DNA from: CBDCWO01 sp965223405
GTDB lineage: Bacteria; Bacteroidota; Bacteroidia; Chitinophagales; Saprospiraceae
Direction: 5' to 3'
NCBI GenBank assembly: GCA_965223405.1
Contig: CBDCWO010000006.1
Coordinates: 3,968,001 to 4,032,000 of the forward strand
Length of the DNA stretch: 64,000 bases
Shown here: in pieces, positions 34,757 through 44,267 of the stretch
Position numbering within the stretch: the first letter of the stretch is position 1
How the letters are laid out: each line of letters starts with the position of its first letter
Made by a program: the position numbers and the translations under genes
The notes under the pieces: generated by a model
The model's database searches: none
The model's input: only the letters and a program-made list of their open reading frames with translations
Told to the model about the DNA's origin: nothing

Positions 34757-35684
34757 TGATTTAGATTTTAGGTTTAGTAATGAATTTTTAATAATTATTC
34801 AATATTTTAAATCTAGCACAAATTGAATTTTCGTCTAGTTAGGGATTTGTTAAATGTGATAAATGCACTAAGAATTGCGCTGAAGCATAAGCCCCTCAAA
34901 ATGAAAATGATTTCAGAAACCTGGTATTTCTTAAATACTTCCTTATAAATAGGGCTTATTTGGGGTAATTTGTAGGAACTCTGAATCAGGAAAGGGATTA
35001 TAGTAATATGGATTTTGATTGGTATGGATTGCAAATTCCGTTGTAAATGGTGGATCTAACAACTGTCTGCGCTGAAAGCCTTAAAATGCTCTGAATATTT
35101 CTTTTGAGAACTCTTTCTTTAATGCATTTGGCTGGCACACCGGGATAACCGTGTCTCAATAGACATAGACCTTATTAAAACTAACTCGTTTAATAAATAT
35201 AATTGATGAAGTAAAATAATTGGTGGAAATTTTAGGTACCAACAGAATTTTCATTCAAGATACTTCTTTGATTCATTCTGAATTCCATTAGTAAAGGAAT
35301 TGAATACCTTTAGCATAAATCGAGTCAGTAAAAACTGGGTAAGTGTGGAGATGGCCTTATTAGGGGTGTAATCTGGAAAGACAGACTCCAAAATAGTGCG
35401 TTGATCGATGTTGGTTATATTATTTTGGCATGCGGTCTTAGCTTAATTGCTTTTGTTAAACTTGGCTCCTGAACCCACCATTTTAACATAATCCAACTTT
35501 ACAAACGATACTACTTGGTTGTCGACGTTCTATAGATTATTGGACAGTTTTGTGGGCGTAATGGTAAGGAGAATTCTAAATTTTTCCTATTTCACGATGA
35601 TGCCTATAATTGATGTAGCTATATTTTTTTTTATTTATGGAATTTGGATAAATTTGAAATATGTATCTAATCAGATAAGAAACT
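34757..35684. other. 928-base AT-rich gene-free gap before the main locus
   Basis: I see no convincing gene, RNA or long repeat. Short frames on both strands have low-complexity, membrane-like translations without family features. The right end has a possible -7 box (35649-35656) for the sigma gene. The gap marks the left edge of the plus-strand glycan locus. Confidence 0.5.
35649..35656 (+). promoter_or_regulatory. candidate -7 element of the ECF sigma gene
   Basis: TAAATTTG matches TAnnTTTG, 28 bases before the GTG start at 35685. No clear TTG at standard spacing is seen. Confidence 0.4.
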
Positions 35685-36287
35685 GTGTTGGAAATCAATC
35701 CAATAGACGAAATATTAAAATTATTAAAAACAGATGACGAAAAAGGACTTCAGCTCCTGATGATGCATTATGCAGGAAAAGTCTACGGATTTTGTAAGAA
35801 ATTTGTCAAATCTCCTGAAATTGCAGAAGAGCTCACGCAGGATGTATTTATTCAGGTTTGGAAGATTCGCAAGGATCTGAATTCCAATAGTAATGCAGAA
35901 GGACTAATTTACCGAATTGCAAGAAATTATTGTCTAAACTATATCAAATCAGCTGCATCCCAAAAAAGGATAAAGACACATCTTTATGAAAGCAGTACAG
36001 ACCTATCGTATTCACCATCAGATCAGATACGCGCTGAGGAATTCAACGTCTATATTCAAGAGGCCATCGAACAATTATCTCCGCGTCGTAAACAAATTTT
36101 TGTGATGAGTAAAATGGAAGGGCTATCCCATAAAGAAATCTCAGTAAAACTGGGATTGTCGGTAAATACTATCAAAGTAAATATCGTCAAATCTAATAAG
36201 CAAATAAGGGAATATCTCCTCTCCCAGGGCTACCCGCAATCCATAACTAATTTTGCCTTACTACTGGGTTTTTTAGTAAATATTTAA
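35685..36287 (+). CDS. ECF sigma factor of the glycan-utilisation locus
   Basis: 200 aa. A stop codon 9 bases upstream leaves GTG at 35685 as the first possible start (TTG at 35688 is adjacent). Region 2 shows ELTQDVFIQVWKIRKDL and LIYRIARNYCLNYIKSA; region 4 shows LSPRRKQIFVMSKMEGLSHK and EISVKLGLSVNTIKVNIVKS. It precedes a FecR gene and an STN-bearing SusC, the standard trans-envelope signalling arrangement. It probably drives transcription of SusCD and the enzymes downstream when substrate is bound. Confidence 0.92.
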   Translation: MLEINPIDEILKLLKTDDEKGLQLLMMHYAGKVYGFCKKFVKSPEIAEELTQDVFIQVWKIRKDLNSNSNAEGLIYRIARNYCLNYIKSAASQKRIKTHLYESSTDLSYSPSDQIRAEEFNVYIQEAIEQLSPRRKQIFVMSKMEGLSHKEISVKLGLSVNTIKVNIVKSNKQIREYLLSQGYPQSITNFALLLGFLVNI

Positions 36288-36473
36288 ACTACTAAGACAC
36301 TTAATTTTACCCCGATTTAACAAATATTTCACAACTCAGTAGTCCCTGTTGCAATATTTCTTGTATTGTGGATAGAACTGCATAACAAAAAATACTCTTG
36401 GATTTAAACTTTGGATCTAATCTTCTGAGTATAAATTCGAGAGTATTTGGTTTTGTTGATTTGTTCAGGTGAA

Positions 36474-37469
36474 ATGAAAAATACTATAGTGAAAGCAGAA
36501 TTATTAAAAAAATATTTAGACAACAAGTGCACTCCTGAAGAAATAAATACACTCTTTAGGATACTATCAGGTTCCTCGGATGACCAGGATTTAGACAATA
36601 TCATTCGAGAGTACTGGGAATCTTCTGAAGATAAGGTATTACCTTCAACTCGGCTGGCTCCGATTACCGATAAAGTCTTAGGCAAAATCCGTAAGGATCG
36701 GATCTCTGCAAAAAGGTTTAGGTTCAATCGAATGTTGAAATATGCGGCCATATTAATTTTGCCCTTAGGTATTTGTTTATTCTTAATCATTCGATCGCTG
36801 TCTGTTATACCTGAAACGTTATATACGACAAGTAATCATGAATCAAGAGAAATTGTCCTTCCAGACAACTCCAAAGTGACACTTAATGCAAACAGTCAAT
36901 TGACGCTGCGTAAAGACTTCCTGACGGCAGATAGGAGAGAAGTTCTGCTTGAGGGCGAGGCCTATTTTGATGTTTCTAGGGACGATGGGGCTAAGTTATT
37001 TAGAGTCATCACAACGGATTTGGTTGTTGAAGTACATGGAACGGTATTCAATGTCAACAATCGTTGGAATCAGACTGAAGTGGTCCTTGAAGAAGGTAAA
37101 GTGTTATTGGAATTAAAAAGTGATGAAAACGAAGTTGTAGTTATGGAACCGGGGGATCTGGCTGGGTATTCAGCCGAATTAGACTCATCATGGGTGGAGA
37201 AGAAAATGGATCAAACCTATCTTCATACTTCTTGGAAAGATGGGATTTTGGTTTTTACTGAAAAATCGAAATTATCAGATGCTTTTAGAAAACTGGAGCC
37301 AATTTATGGTGTCCGATTTCAGTATGACACCATTCATTTAGAAGAAGAACCATTGCAATTCAGTCTTCCAATGAATGATTTGGAGTCAGTACTTCAAATA
37401 ATGAAAAAGCTTACCGGTCTAAATTATACTTTAAACGAGGATATAGTTAAGGTAACGAAAAGAGAGTAA
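36474..37469 (+). CDS. FecR-family anti-sigma factor
   Basis: 331 aa from the ATG at 36474 (AGGTGAAATG context); a TTG nine codons upstream is less likely. The short cytoplasmic N-terminus (LLKKYLDNKCTPEEINTLFR) would hold the sigma factor. One membrane helix follows (MLKYAAILILPLGICLFLII), then the periplasmic FecR domain (ESREIVLPDNSKVTLNANSQ, VLLEGEAYFDVSRDDG, VHGTVFNVNNRW) and a C-terminal STN-like end (GVRFQYDTIHLEEEPLQFSL). It lies between the sigma and SusC genes and should relay the SusC signal. Confidence 0.93.
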   Translation: MKNTIVKAELLKKYLDNKCTPEEINTLFRILSGSSDDQDLDNIIREYWESSEDKVLPSTRLAPITDKVLGKIRKDRISAKRFRFNRMLKYAAILILPLGICLFLIIRSLSVIPETLYTTSNHESREIVLPDNSKVTLNANSQLTLRKDFLTADRREVLLEGEAYFDVSRDDGAKLFRVITTDLVVEVHGTVFNVNNRWNQTEVVLEEGKVLLELKSDENEVVVMEPGDLAGYSAELDSSWVEKKMDQTYLHTSWKDGILVFTEKSKLSDAFRKLEPIYGVRFQYDTIHLEEEPLQFSLPMNDLESVLQIMKKLTGLNYTLNEDIVKVTKRE

Positions 37470-37475
37470 AAAACC

Positions 37476-37502
37476 GGGGCAATGCGTGAAGGGCATTGCT
37501 CC
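37476..37502 (+). terminator. intergenic hairpin between FecR and SusC genes
   Basis: GGGGCAATGC, a 7-base loop and GCATTGCTCC form a 10-base stem with one mismatch. It is not followed by a T tract, so it may be an mRNA stability or processing element that separates regulatory from structural gene expression rather than a true terminator. Confidence 0.55.
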
Positions 37503-37535
37503 CAGTACTATTATTAATATTTAAAATGTGAATTT

Positions 37536-40500
37536 ATGAAAATTTCCACCAAAAGTATTCAGCTGGTTTGTCAAATTTGGACAATGGCTCTAGTGATTGC
37601 CATTGTCGGTTTGTCAGGGACGCCAGGCTATTCGGATTCTGGTCCGGATACTAGGACTAAAATAAAACTCATTGAAGCATTAGATGTCATTAGTGAAGAA
37701 TACCAGATTTTCTTTTCATATAAACCCAGTCTGGTAAAAGACATTGTGATAGAATTCGACTTAAACAAAGAACATAGTTTGGAGTATGTGCTTGACGCTG
37801 TGTTACGTCAAACAAATCTAAAATATGATTATGTTGGAAATAAGTTCTGTGTGATTTATGAAAATAGTAAAGCGGGGAGAAAAAATGTGAGAAAAGTTAG
37901 TAGGAAAATCCAGCAAATTCAAAACCTGGAGGCAAAGGGAAAAATCCAAATCCAAAGCAATCAAATCAATTCTTCAGCCCGTTTTAAAGATCTTGTAAAT
38001 AGTAAAATTTTTGAAAAAGCGATTCAAGTCACTAAATCAATAACCGGGAAAGTCACAGATGAAGAGGACATTCCTTTGATTGGAGCCACTATACAGGTAA
38101 AGGGTACCTCAGTAGGAACTTCTACCAATGTCGATGGCGAATTTAACCTTGACGTTCCTGATGATGCAACCATTCTGGTCATATCATATATTGGCTACAC
38201 GAAACAAGAAATTTCAATAAATGATCAAAGTGTCATCATTGTATCCTTGCAAAAATCAACTAGTATTCTGGATGAAATAGTCGTCGTGGGTTATGGAACA
38301 CAGAGGAAAGTGGATCTTACGGGAGCAGTTTCCTCTATTAGCAGTGGAAAAATTAAAGATGTTCCCGCCACCAGTGTTTCTGATGTATTGAATGGTAGAA
38401 TTGCGGGTATAAACGTTACACCATCCGACGGGAAGCCAGGCTCAGGAAGTGAAATCTTGATTAGGGGTGTAAACACGCTTAATAACTCTAGCCCTTTGAT
38501 CGTTATTGATGGGATCCCAATCCAGGAAGGAGGGGCCATGGAGGCACTAAACCCGACTGACATTGAGAGTGTGAGTGTACTGAAAGACGCCTCGGCTGCA
38601 GCCATTTATGGTGCTCGTGCTGCAAATGGAGTAATACTCATTACTACAAAAAGGGGTAAAGTAGGTAAAGGAGTTATAAAGGTAAATTCATATTACGGAT
38701 GGCAAAATATAGGCTATAATATGGATGTTACCAATGCTTCCCAATTTGTCACTTTGCAAAACGAGGCAAGAGCAAATTCAGGTTTATCGATATTATTTCC
38801 CAACAATCCTGATTCTTATGGGGTTGGATCCGATTGGATTGGTGAGTATTTTGAAAGTGCACCACAACAGAATCATAATGTTAGTTTCAGAGGCGGTACT
38901 AAGGGGGTGAGTTATTTTGTTTCTGGCGGCTATTTGGACCGGGAAGGCATAGCTCCTGAAACGGGTTATGAAAGAATTAACTTCAGATCGAATCTGGATT
39001 TGAGGCTTTCTGATAAATTGAAAATTGGAAACAGTGTCAGTTTGACCAGTTCCAATCAATATGGTAAAAATGGACAGGCAGGTGAAATATTCTTCTATGC
39101 ACCTACCATTCCTATATATGATGCAGAGGGCAATCCTGTGCAAGGTCAACATGCTGGTGAGGGAACAGCTAATGCTCATCCAATCATAAACCAACAATTG
39201 GGTGAAAATCATAGAAAACAGTTTAGATTACTTGGAAATGCATTTGCCGAATACAACGTAACTGAAAACTTGAGAATAAAGGCCAATGCCAATGTTGATG
39301 TTGCCAATGGGAATAATTTCAGTTTCAAAGAAGTGTTTGACTTTGTAGGTTGGGAGAACACTTTAGCTGGTCTTAATACCAGTAGATCTCAACACGTTAA
39401 CTGGAATGCAGATATTCTTGCTTATTTCGACAAGGTTTTCAATGGCATACATACCATCAATGCCATGGTTGGTTATACAGTCCAAGAGACAGATGATCAG
39501 CTTTTATCTGGATCCAGATCAAACTTCGTCAATAATGAAGAAGCTCAATATGTGTTGGCTGCGGGTCTTGAGAATCAACTGAATAGTGGTTCAAGGGTTT
39601 CATCAGCTTATAATTCATATTTGGCAAGAATAAATTATAATTATAAAGGCAAATACTTGTTTGCGGCAAACTTTAGGGCAGATGGTTCTTCAAAATTTGC
39701 ACCAGCCAACCGCTGGGGATACTTCCCTTCGTTCTCAGGTGCTTGGAGACTTTCGGAAGAAGACTTCTTTAATATAGATGGAGTCAGCAATTTGAAAATA
39801 AGAGCAAGCTGGGGAACATTGGGTAATGACAAAATTCCACCTTATTCTTATACGTCATTGCTTTCATTGAGTAGTTTCAAGTACATCCTTGGGGCAGGTA
39901 AAGTTCTGACTTCTGGTGCTGGAGCTACCTCGTTAAGCAACCCCGACATTCAATGGGAAACCACAGTTAAAACAAATTTTGGGATTGATTTGACCATATT
40001 GAAAGATAAGTTGAATCTTACGGCTGAATTTTGGAATCACAAAATTAAGGATATGTTATTCCGAAAACCACTTGGTCAGACTGTTGGTTTACAACCTGCA
40101 TTCACAAATGACCTGGAAATGAAATCCCAGGGGGTTGAGTTGATTCTTGACTACAATGACAATATTGGTGACTTCTATTATAATGTTGGACTCAATATCG
40201 GAACATCAAAAAATGAAGTAACCAATCTTGCTGGTGAGGAATTTAATTCGATCTCTTTATCATGGAATGGGCAAGCTCGACATGCTGTTGGTCAGGAAGC
40301 ATTTTCATTCTATGGATTTGAAATGGACGGTATATTCCAATCTGTGGCTGACGTTGAATCTTCTCCTACTCAAGCAGGTGCTGCACCCGGAGCAATAAAG
40401 TTTAAAGACCTGGATAATGACGGTGACGTAGATTCTGATGACAGAACTTATTTGGGAAGTCACATTCCCAGATTGACATATGGATTTAACTTAAATGCAA

Positions 40501-40928
40501 ACTGGAAGAATTTTGATTTCTCGATGTTTTGGCAAGGTGTAGAAGGGAAAAAACAATTTACACCCAGAACATTATGGGGCAATGCGGGGCATCGCAACTA
40601 TTCATCATGGTGGTATGATAATCGATGGCATGGCGAAGGTACAAGCAATACAGCTCCGGCTCTGAAATGGGAAGGAGGTCAAACCATGAGTGATTTCCTG
40701 ATACAAGATGTGAGTTATCTACGCCTCAAAAATATGTCTATTGGTTATCGTTTTGATTTGGATAATCTAAGTAGCATTAGAGTATATGTAGCAGGACAAA
40801 ACCTGATAACATTTTCTGATTATATCGGATTAGATCCTGAGAGTGCAGGTTTGGCACAATACAATGCTTGGGGTCAAGGATACCCGAATTCTAAGGTGTA
40901 TTCCTTAGGAGTAAATTTAACCTTTTAA
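37536..40928 (+). CDS. SusC/RagA TonB-dependent outer-membrane transporter with STN signalling domain
   Basis: 1130 aa. After a signal peptide, residues about 40-115 are an STN domain (LDVISEEYQIFFSYKPSLVK), which contacts FecR-type proteins. A basic linker of about 50 residues follows (KAGRKNVRKVSRKIQQIQNL). Next come a carboxypeptidase-regulatory-like domain (about 168-245; ITGKVTDEEDIPLIGATIQV), the plug (EIVVVGYGTQRKVDLTGAVS, VLKDASAAAIYGARAANGVI) and the 22-strand barrel ending VYSLGVNLTF. It imports oligosaccharide with its SusD partner 13 bases downstream. The substrate is inferred from the enzymes: a fucosylated glycan. Confidence 0.95.
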   Translation: MKISTKSIQLVCQIWTMALVIAIVGLSGTPGYSDSGPDTRTKIKLIEALDVISEEYQIFFSYKPSLVKDIVIEFDLNKEHSLEYVLDAVLRQTNLKYDYVGNKFCVIYENSKAGRKNVRKVSRKIQQIQNLEAKGKIQIQSNQINSSARFKDLVNSKIFEKAIQVTKSITGKVTDEEDIPLIGATIQVKGTSVGTSTNVDGEFNLDVPDDATILVISYIGYTKQEISINDQSVIIVSLQKSTSILDEIVVVGYGTQRKVDLTGAVSSISSGKIKDVPATSVSDVLNGRIAGINVTPSDGKPGSGSEILIRGVNTLNNSSPLIVIDGIPIQEGGAMEALNPTDIESVSVLKDASAAAIYGARAANGVILITTKRGKVGKGVIKVNSYYGWQNIGYNMDVTNASQFVTLQNEARANSGLSILFPNNPDSYGVGSDWIGEYFESAPQQNHNVSFRGGTKGVSYFVSGGYLDREGIAPETGYERINFRSNLDLRLSDKLKIGNSVSLTSSNQYGKNGQAGEIFFYAPTIPIYDAEGNPVQGQHAGEGTANAHPIINQQLGENHRKQFRLLGNAFAEYNVTENLRIKANANVDVANGNNFSFKEVFDFVGWENTLAGLNTSRSQHVNWNADILAYFDKVFNGIHTINAMVGYTVQETDDQLLSGSRSNFVNNEEAQYVLAAGLENQLNSGSRVSSAYNSYLARINYNYKGKYLFAANFRADGSSKFAPANRWGYFPSFSGAWRLSEEDFFNIDGVSNLKIRASWGTLGNDKIPPYSYTSLLSLSSFKYILGAGKVLTSGAGATSLSNPDIQWETTVKTNFGIDLTILKDKLNLTAEFWNHKIKDMLFRKPLGQTVGLQPAFTNDLEMKSQGVELILDYNDNIGDFYYNVGLNIGTSKNEVTNLAGEEFNSISLSWNGQARHAVGQEAFSFYGFEMDGIFQSVADVESSPTQAGAAPGAIKFKDLDNDGDVDSDDRTYLGSHIPRLTYGFNLNANWKNFDFSMFWQGVEGKKQFTPRTLWGNAGHRNYSSWWYDNRWHGEGTSNTAPALKWEGGQTMSDFLIQDVSYLRLKNMSIGYRFDLDNLSSIRVYVAGQNLITFSDYIGLDPESAGLAQYNAWGQGYPNSKVYSLGVNLTF

Positions 40929-40941
40929 CCATTAAACTTAA

Positions 40942-42405
40942 ATGACCATGAAAAAAGTAAATAAAATAATAATTGGGGTTTTAACCATTTTGATGGTAGG
41001 AGGATGTTCGGATATTTTAGATGTACCTCCCTATGGAAATGTCACTCCTGAAACATTCTTTACCAATGAAAAAGATGCGACATTGGCGGTGATAGCAGCT
41101 TATGCAACGACAATTGATGCTGTAGGTTGGTGGGCCAAAGGATTTGATGCTTATGGAGAGTATCAGAGCGATGACCTGGCATCTGCGGGATGGTATGATG
41201 ATTTCTTATTCTATACATATGGTGATAATGGTGAAAGCCAAGGTATAACCAATGGTGTTTGGGGTGCCTGTTACGCTGGAATTGCTCAATGCAATGCCAC
41301 CATTGAGGGAGTAGAAAGCATGATGGATGATCAAATTTCTGTAGCTTCAAGGAACGCTATCATTGCTGAAGCCAAATTTTTACGAGGCTGGTGGCATTTG
41401 CGTTTGGCACAACTTTATGGTAATGCTCCCATTATTTTGAAAATTCCAACGGCGGAAGATGAACTTTATCCCCCCAGTGCTACATCTGATCAACTCATTG
41501 CTGCGGCAGTCACAGATTTTACAGCTGCTAGTGCCCACTTGCCAGTATCGTACGAAGATTCCCAGTTAGGAAGAGCAACCAAGGGTGCAGCCTCAGCCTA
41601 TCAAGCATGGGCTGAAATGTATCTTGAAAATTGGAGTAATGCACTTAGTGCATTGGATGGCTGTATTGCCACCGGTGTATATGAATTGGTTGATTATACG
41701 CATTTATGGCATGAGAATTATGGCTTCAACAACGAAGTGATATTTGAAACAGGAATCAATGGTGATGTCAGTGAAAGAAATTGGAGGCCCTACTACTATG
41801 GTCAGGGTGATGGTAAAAAACTTACCGACAACCATGGAAAATGGAATATTATGACACCCTCTCCTAGCCTGATTGCCGAATATGAGCCCAATGATCCCAG
41901 ACTTGATTATACTTTTTGGATAGATGGAGAAGTATCTCCTGCTAATGGAAGAGTTTATGTAGCACCTGCCGATTCCAGTCGTACTGGCTATGAGGTGCAA
42001 AAAGGCTCCGTATATTATGAATCTAATTTTAGCAAACCATCAATGAATCAGACTTGGATGAGGTATGCAGACGTATTGCTGATGAAGGCTGAATGTTTGA
42101 ACGAATTGGGAAGGACTGGGGAAGCAAACGAATGGGTAAATATGGTGCGTCAAAGAGTAGGTGTGGATATGCCTCCTATTGATGTGGTCGATCAGGTTGC
42201 TATGAGAGAAGCAATTATCCATGAACGTAGAATTGAGTTTGCGATGGAAGGTAGACGAGCCTATGATATCAGAAGGTGGGGTATTGAAAGCGAAACGCTT
42301 GCAAAAATGCCAGGTAGTCAGTACACGGGAAAGTATAAATATGTACCTGTACCTAAAAATGAGCTGGAGAAAAACCCGAATCTAATACAGGCACCCGGTT
42401 GGTAG
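40942..42405 (+). CDS. SusD/RagB-family glycan-binding lipoprotein
   Basis: 487 aa (a second ATG at 40948 is as good). The lipoprotein signal is VLTILMVGGCSD. SusD features: ILDVPPYGNVTPETFFTNEK, AEAKFLRGWWHLRLAQLYG, TKGAASAYQAWAEMYLENWS and the C-terminal MRQRVGV... RRIEFAMEGRRAYDIRRWG patterns (separate short motifs). It is the surface lid for the SusC transporter. A strong hairpin follows the stop. Confidence 0.95.
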   Translation: MTMKKVNKIIIGVLTILMVGGCSDILDVPPYGNVTPETFFTNEKDATLAVIAAYATTIDAVGWWAKGFDAYGEYQSDDLASAGWYDDFLFYTYGDNGESQGITNGVWGACYAGIAQCNATIEGVESMMDDQISVASRNAIIAEAKFLRGWWHLRLAQLYGNAPIILKIPTAEDELYPPSATSDQLIAAAVTDFTAASAHLPVSYEDSQLGRATKGAASAYQAWAEMYLENWSNALSALDGCIATGVYELVDYTHLWHENYGFNNEVIFETGINGDVSERNWRPYYYGQGDGKKLTDNHGKWNIMTPSPSLIAEYEPNDPRLDYTFWIDGEVSPANGRVYVAPADSSRTGYEVQKGSVYYESNFSKPSMNQTWMRYADVLLMKAECLNELGRTGEANEWVNMVRQRVGVDMPPIDVVDQVAMREAIIHERRIEFAMEGRRAYDIRRWGIESETLAKMPGSQYTGKYKYVPVPKNELEKNPNLIQAPGW

Positions 42406-42459
42406 CATAATTGTTTAGGGACCATTGACTAAAAATTAAAGTTTTCATACAAACAAACT

Positions 42460-42495
42460 AACAAAAGAGCTGCTTCTTAAGGCGGTTCTTTTGTT
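42460..42495 (+). terminator. terminator/attenuator hairpin between SusD and the enzyme genes
   Basis: AACAAAAGAGCTGC (42460-42473), an 8-base loop and GCGGTTCTTTTGTT (42482-42495) form a 14-base stem with two G-U pairs, and T-rich sequence follows. It ends about 10 bases before the first likely ATG of the GH29 gene. It may lower enzyme expression relative to SusCD. Confidence 0.75.
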
Positions 42496-42505
42496 GACTT
42501 TTGAA

Positions 42506-44245
42506 ATGTTGTTAATGATGTTTTGGAGATCGATTTTCTCTTTTATAGCCTTAATTGTCAGTGTTAACTGCTCATTATCACAAGACCTGAAAAGGCTTGC
42601 CACGCCATCTCCGCAACAGGAATTATGGCAAAATATGGAAATGAGTATGTTTATACATTTTGCTCCAAATACCTGGCAGGCTCAAGAATACGACGATATG
42701 AAATACCCTCTGCATGGTATTAATCCGTCTAATTTGGATGCGCACCAATGGGTTGATGCGGCTGAAGCCATGGGAGCAAAACAAATTATTTTTGTTGCCA
42801 AACACGTAGGTGGGTTTTGTATGTGGCCTACCAAGACTAGCGAATACAGTATAAAAAATACTCCATATAAAAATGGAAAGGGAGATATTCTAAAAGAAAT
42901 TTCTGATGCCTGTTGGGAGCGAGGGATAAATTTGGGTGTTTATATCTATCCCGGGGACCGTACATGGGGAGCTTATCTCGGGGGTAGTGGACGTACTAAA
43001 GATCCCCTAAAACAGAAAGCGTACGCTGAGATCTTGCGAGAGCAATGGACTGAAGTGCTTTCTTCCTATGGGAATATTACTGAGATCTGGTTTGATGGAA
43101 ATTGCATTATTCCACTTGAGGATATCAAAGAAAAATACTCCCCATTTTCCAATGCCTTGGCAGGCTCAATGGCAACTTTAAGGTGGGTTGGAAATGAAAG
43201 AGGATTTGCTCCTTACCCAGCCTGGAACTCTGTCAGAATAGCGGATAGTCGGGTTGGGGTAGCAACGGCAGCACATGGTAATCCAGATGGAGAAGTTTGG
43301 ATGCCTCTGGAAATAAATACGCCCCTCAAAGATCATTACTGGTTTTGGTCCCCCGACAATGAACAGCATCTGAAATCATTGGATTATCTCATTGAATGTT
43401 ATTACAAGTCGGTGGGCCGGGGGGGATTGTTTTTATTAAACGCTGCACCAGATACAACAGGGCTTATTCCAGAAGCTGATATGAACTTATACCGACGATT
43501 TGGGAATGAAATCCGGAGAAGATTCTCAATAAGTATAGCTGAAACAAAAGGAAAGGGAGATGTTGTGCAACTTGATCTGGGAGGTGTAACCCAAATCGAC
43601 CATATCATCATAGCTGAAGATATTTCTTTTGGTGAAAGGGTAAGACAGTACTTGATCGAGGGGTTTTCTGGTGGTGAATGGGTAGAAATAACCCGTGGAC
43701 TTTCAATAGGACATAAAAGAATCAATAAGTTTAGTTCCATAGATGTAGACAAAATTAGATTTAAAAGTCTCGAACACAAGTATACCCCGATTATTGACAA
43801 ACTTGCTGTCTATTATGTAGGAGATGACAAAATTTATGATAAGCTGGATAGTACCAAGGATGACTTTGGAAATGCTTGGTCATTGGGTCAAATAAAAAGT
43901 TATATCGACCTTGTCGACCTTGGTCATGTTGCCCAATTTGATTCAAAGGAGGATGAAGGGTTGATCGCTATTGATTTATCAAAATATATTGATGCACCTG
44001 GACAATACGAATTATTTGTCTCCAAAGCAGAATATCTGAATCCCAACAAACCAAACTCTGCTAAAATATTTTTGCAGGGAGTCGAAACCCCAGGGTTTTG
44101 CAATATCGATAAAGTATACGCACGTATCGAACTAAACATCACAGCGGTTCCCACCATGGTAGAGAATTCTATTAATGTTGAATTTCGATTGAATGACAAA
44201 ATATCAAATGAAAAGGTGTTTCTAAGAAAAGTCGTGTTTAAATAA
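42506..44245 (+). CDS. divergent GH29-family enzyme (tandem copy 1)
   Basis: 579 aa from the ATG at 42506; ATGs at 42515 and 42518 are also possible. There is a signal peptide (FWRSIFSFIALIVSVNCSLS) without a clear lipobox. The GH29 barrel is recognisable: MSMFIHFAPNTW (about 42650), AKHVGGFCMWPT (about 42797), GVYIYPGDRTWGAYLGGSGR, and the likely nucleophile Asp in EIWFDGNCI, then RWVGNERGFAPYPAW. Usual fucosidases have AKHHDG; here the second His and the Asp are replaced (HVGG). The C-terminal half has a discoidin-like part (VVQLDLGGVTQIDHIIIAED) and an unrecognised beta domain ending EKVFLRKVVFK. About two-thirds identical by eye to the next gene, 22 bases downstream. Activity on fucose is likely but not certain. 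Confidence 0.83.
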   Translation: MLLMMFWRSIFSFIALIVSVNCSLSQDLKRLATPSPQQELWQNMEMSMFIHFAPNTWQAQEYDDMKYPLHGINPSNLDAHQWVDAAEAMGAKQIIFVAKHVGGFCMWPTKTSEYSIKNTPYKNGKGDILKEISDACWERGINLGVYIYPGDRTWGAYLGGSGRTKDPLKQKAYAEILREQWTEVLSSYGNITEIWFDGNCIIPLEDIKEKYSPFSNALAGSMATLRWVGNERGFAPYPAWNSVRIADSRVGVATAAHGNPDGEVWMPLEINTPLKDHYWFWSPDNEQHLKSLDYLIECYYKSVGRGGLFLLNAAPDTTGLIPEADMNLYRRFGNEIRRRFSISIAETKGKGDVVQLDLGGVTQIDHIIIAEDISFGERVRQYLIEGFSGGEWVEITRGLSIGHKRINKFSSIDVDKIRFKSLEHKYTPIIDKLAVYYVGDDKIYDKLDSTKDDFGNAWSLGQIKSYIDLVDLGHVAQFDSKEDEGLIAIDLSKYIDAPGQYELFVSKAEYLNPNKPNSAKIFLQGVETPGFCNIDKVYARIELNITAVPTMVENSINVEFRLNDKISNEKVFLRKVVFK

Positions 44246-44267
44246 TATAATCCAAATTCATTCTATT

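Noticed and set aside
35519..35737. 72-codon frame upstream of the ECF sigma gene
   Set aside because: Overlaps the sigma start in another frame; its membrane-like translation is explained by AT-rich DNA.
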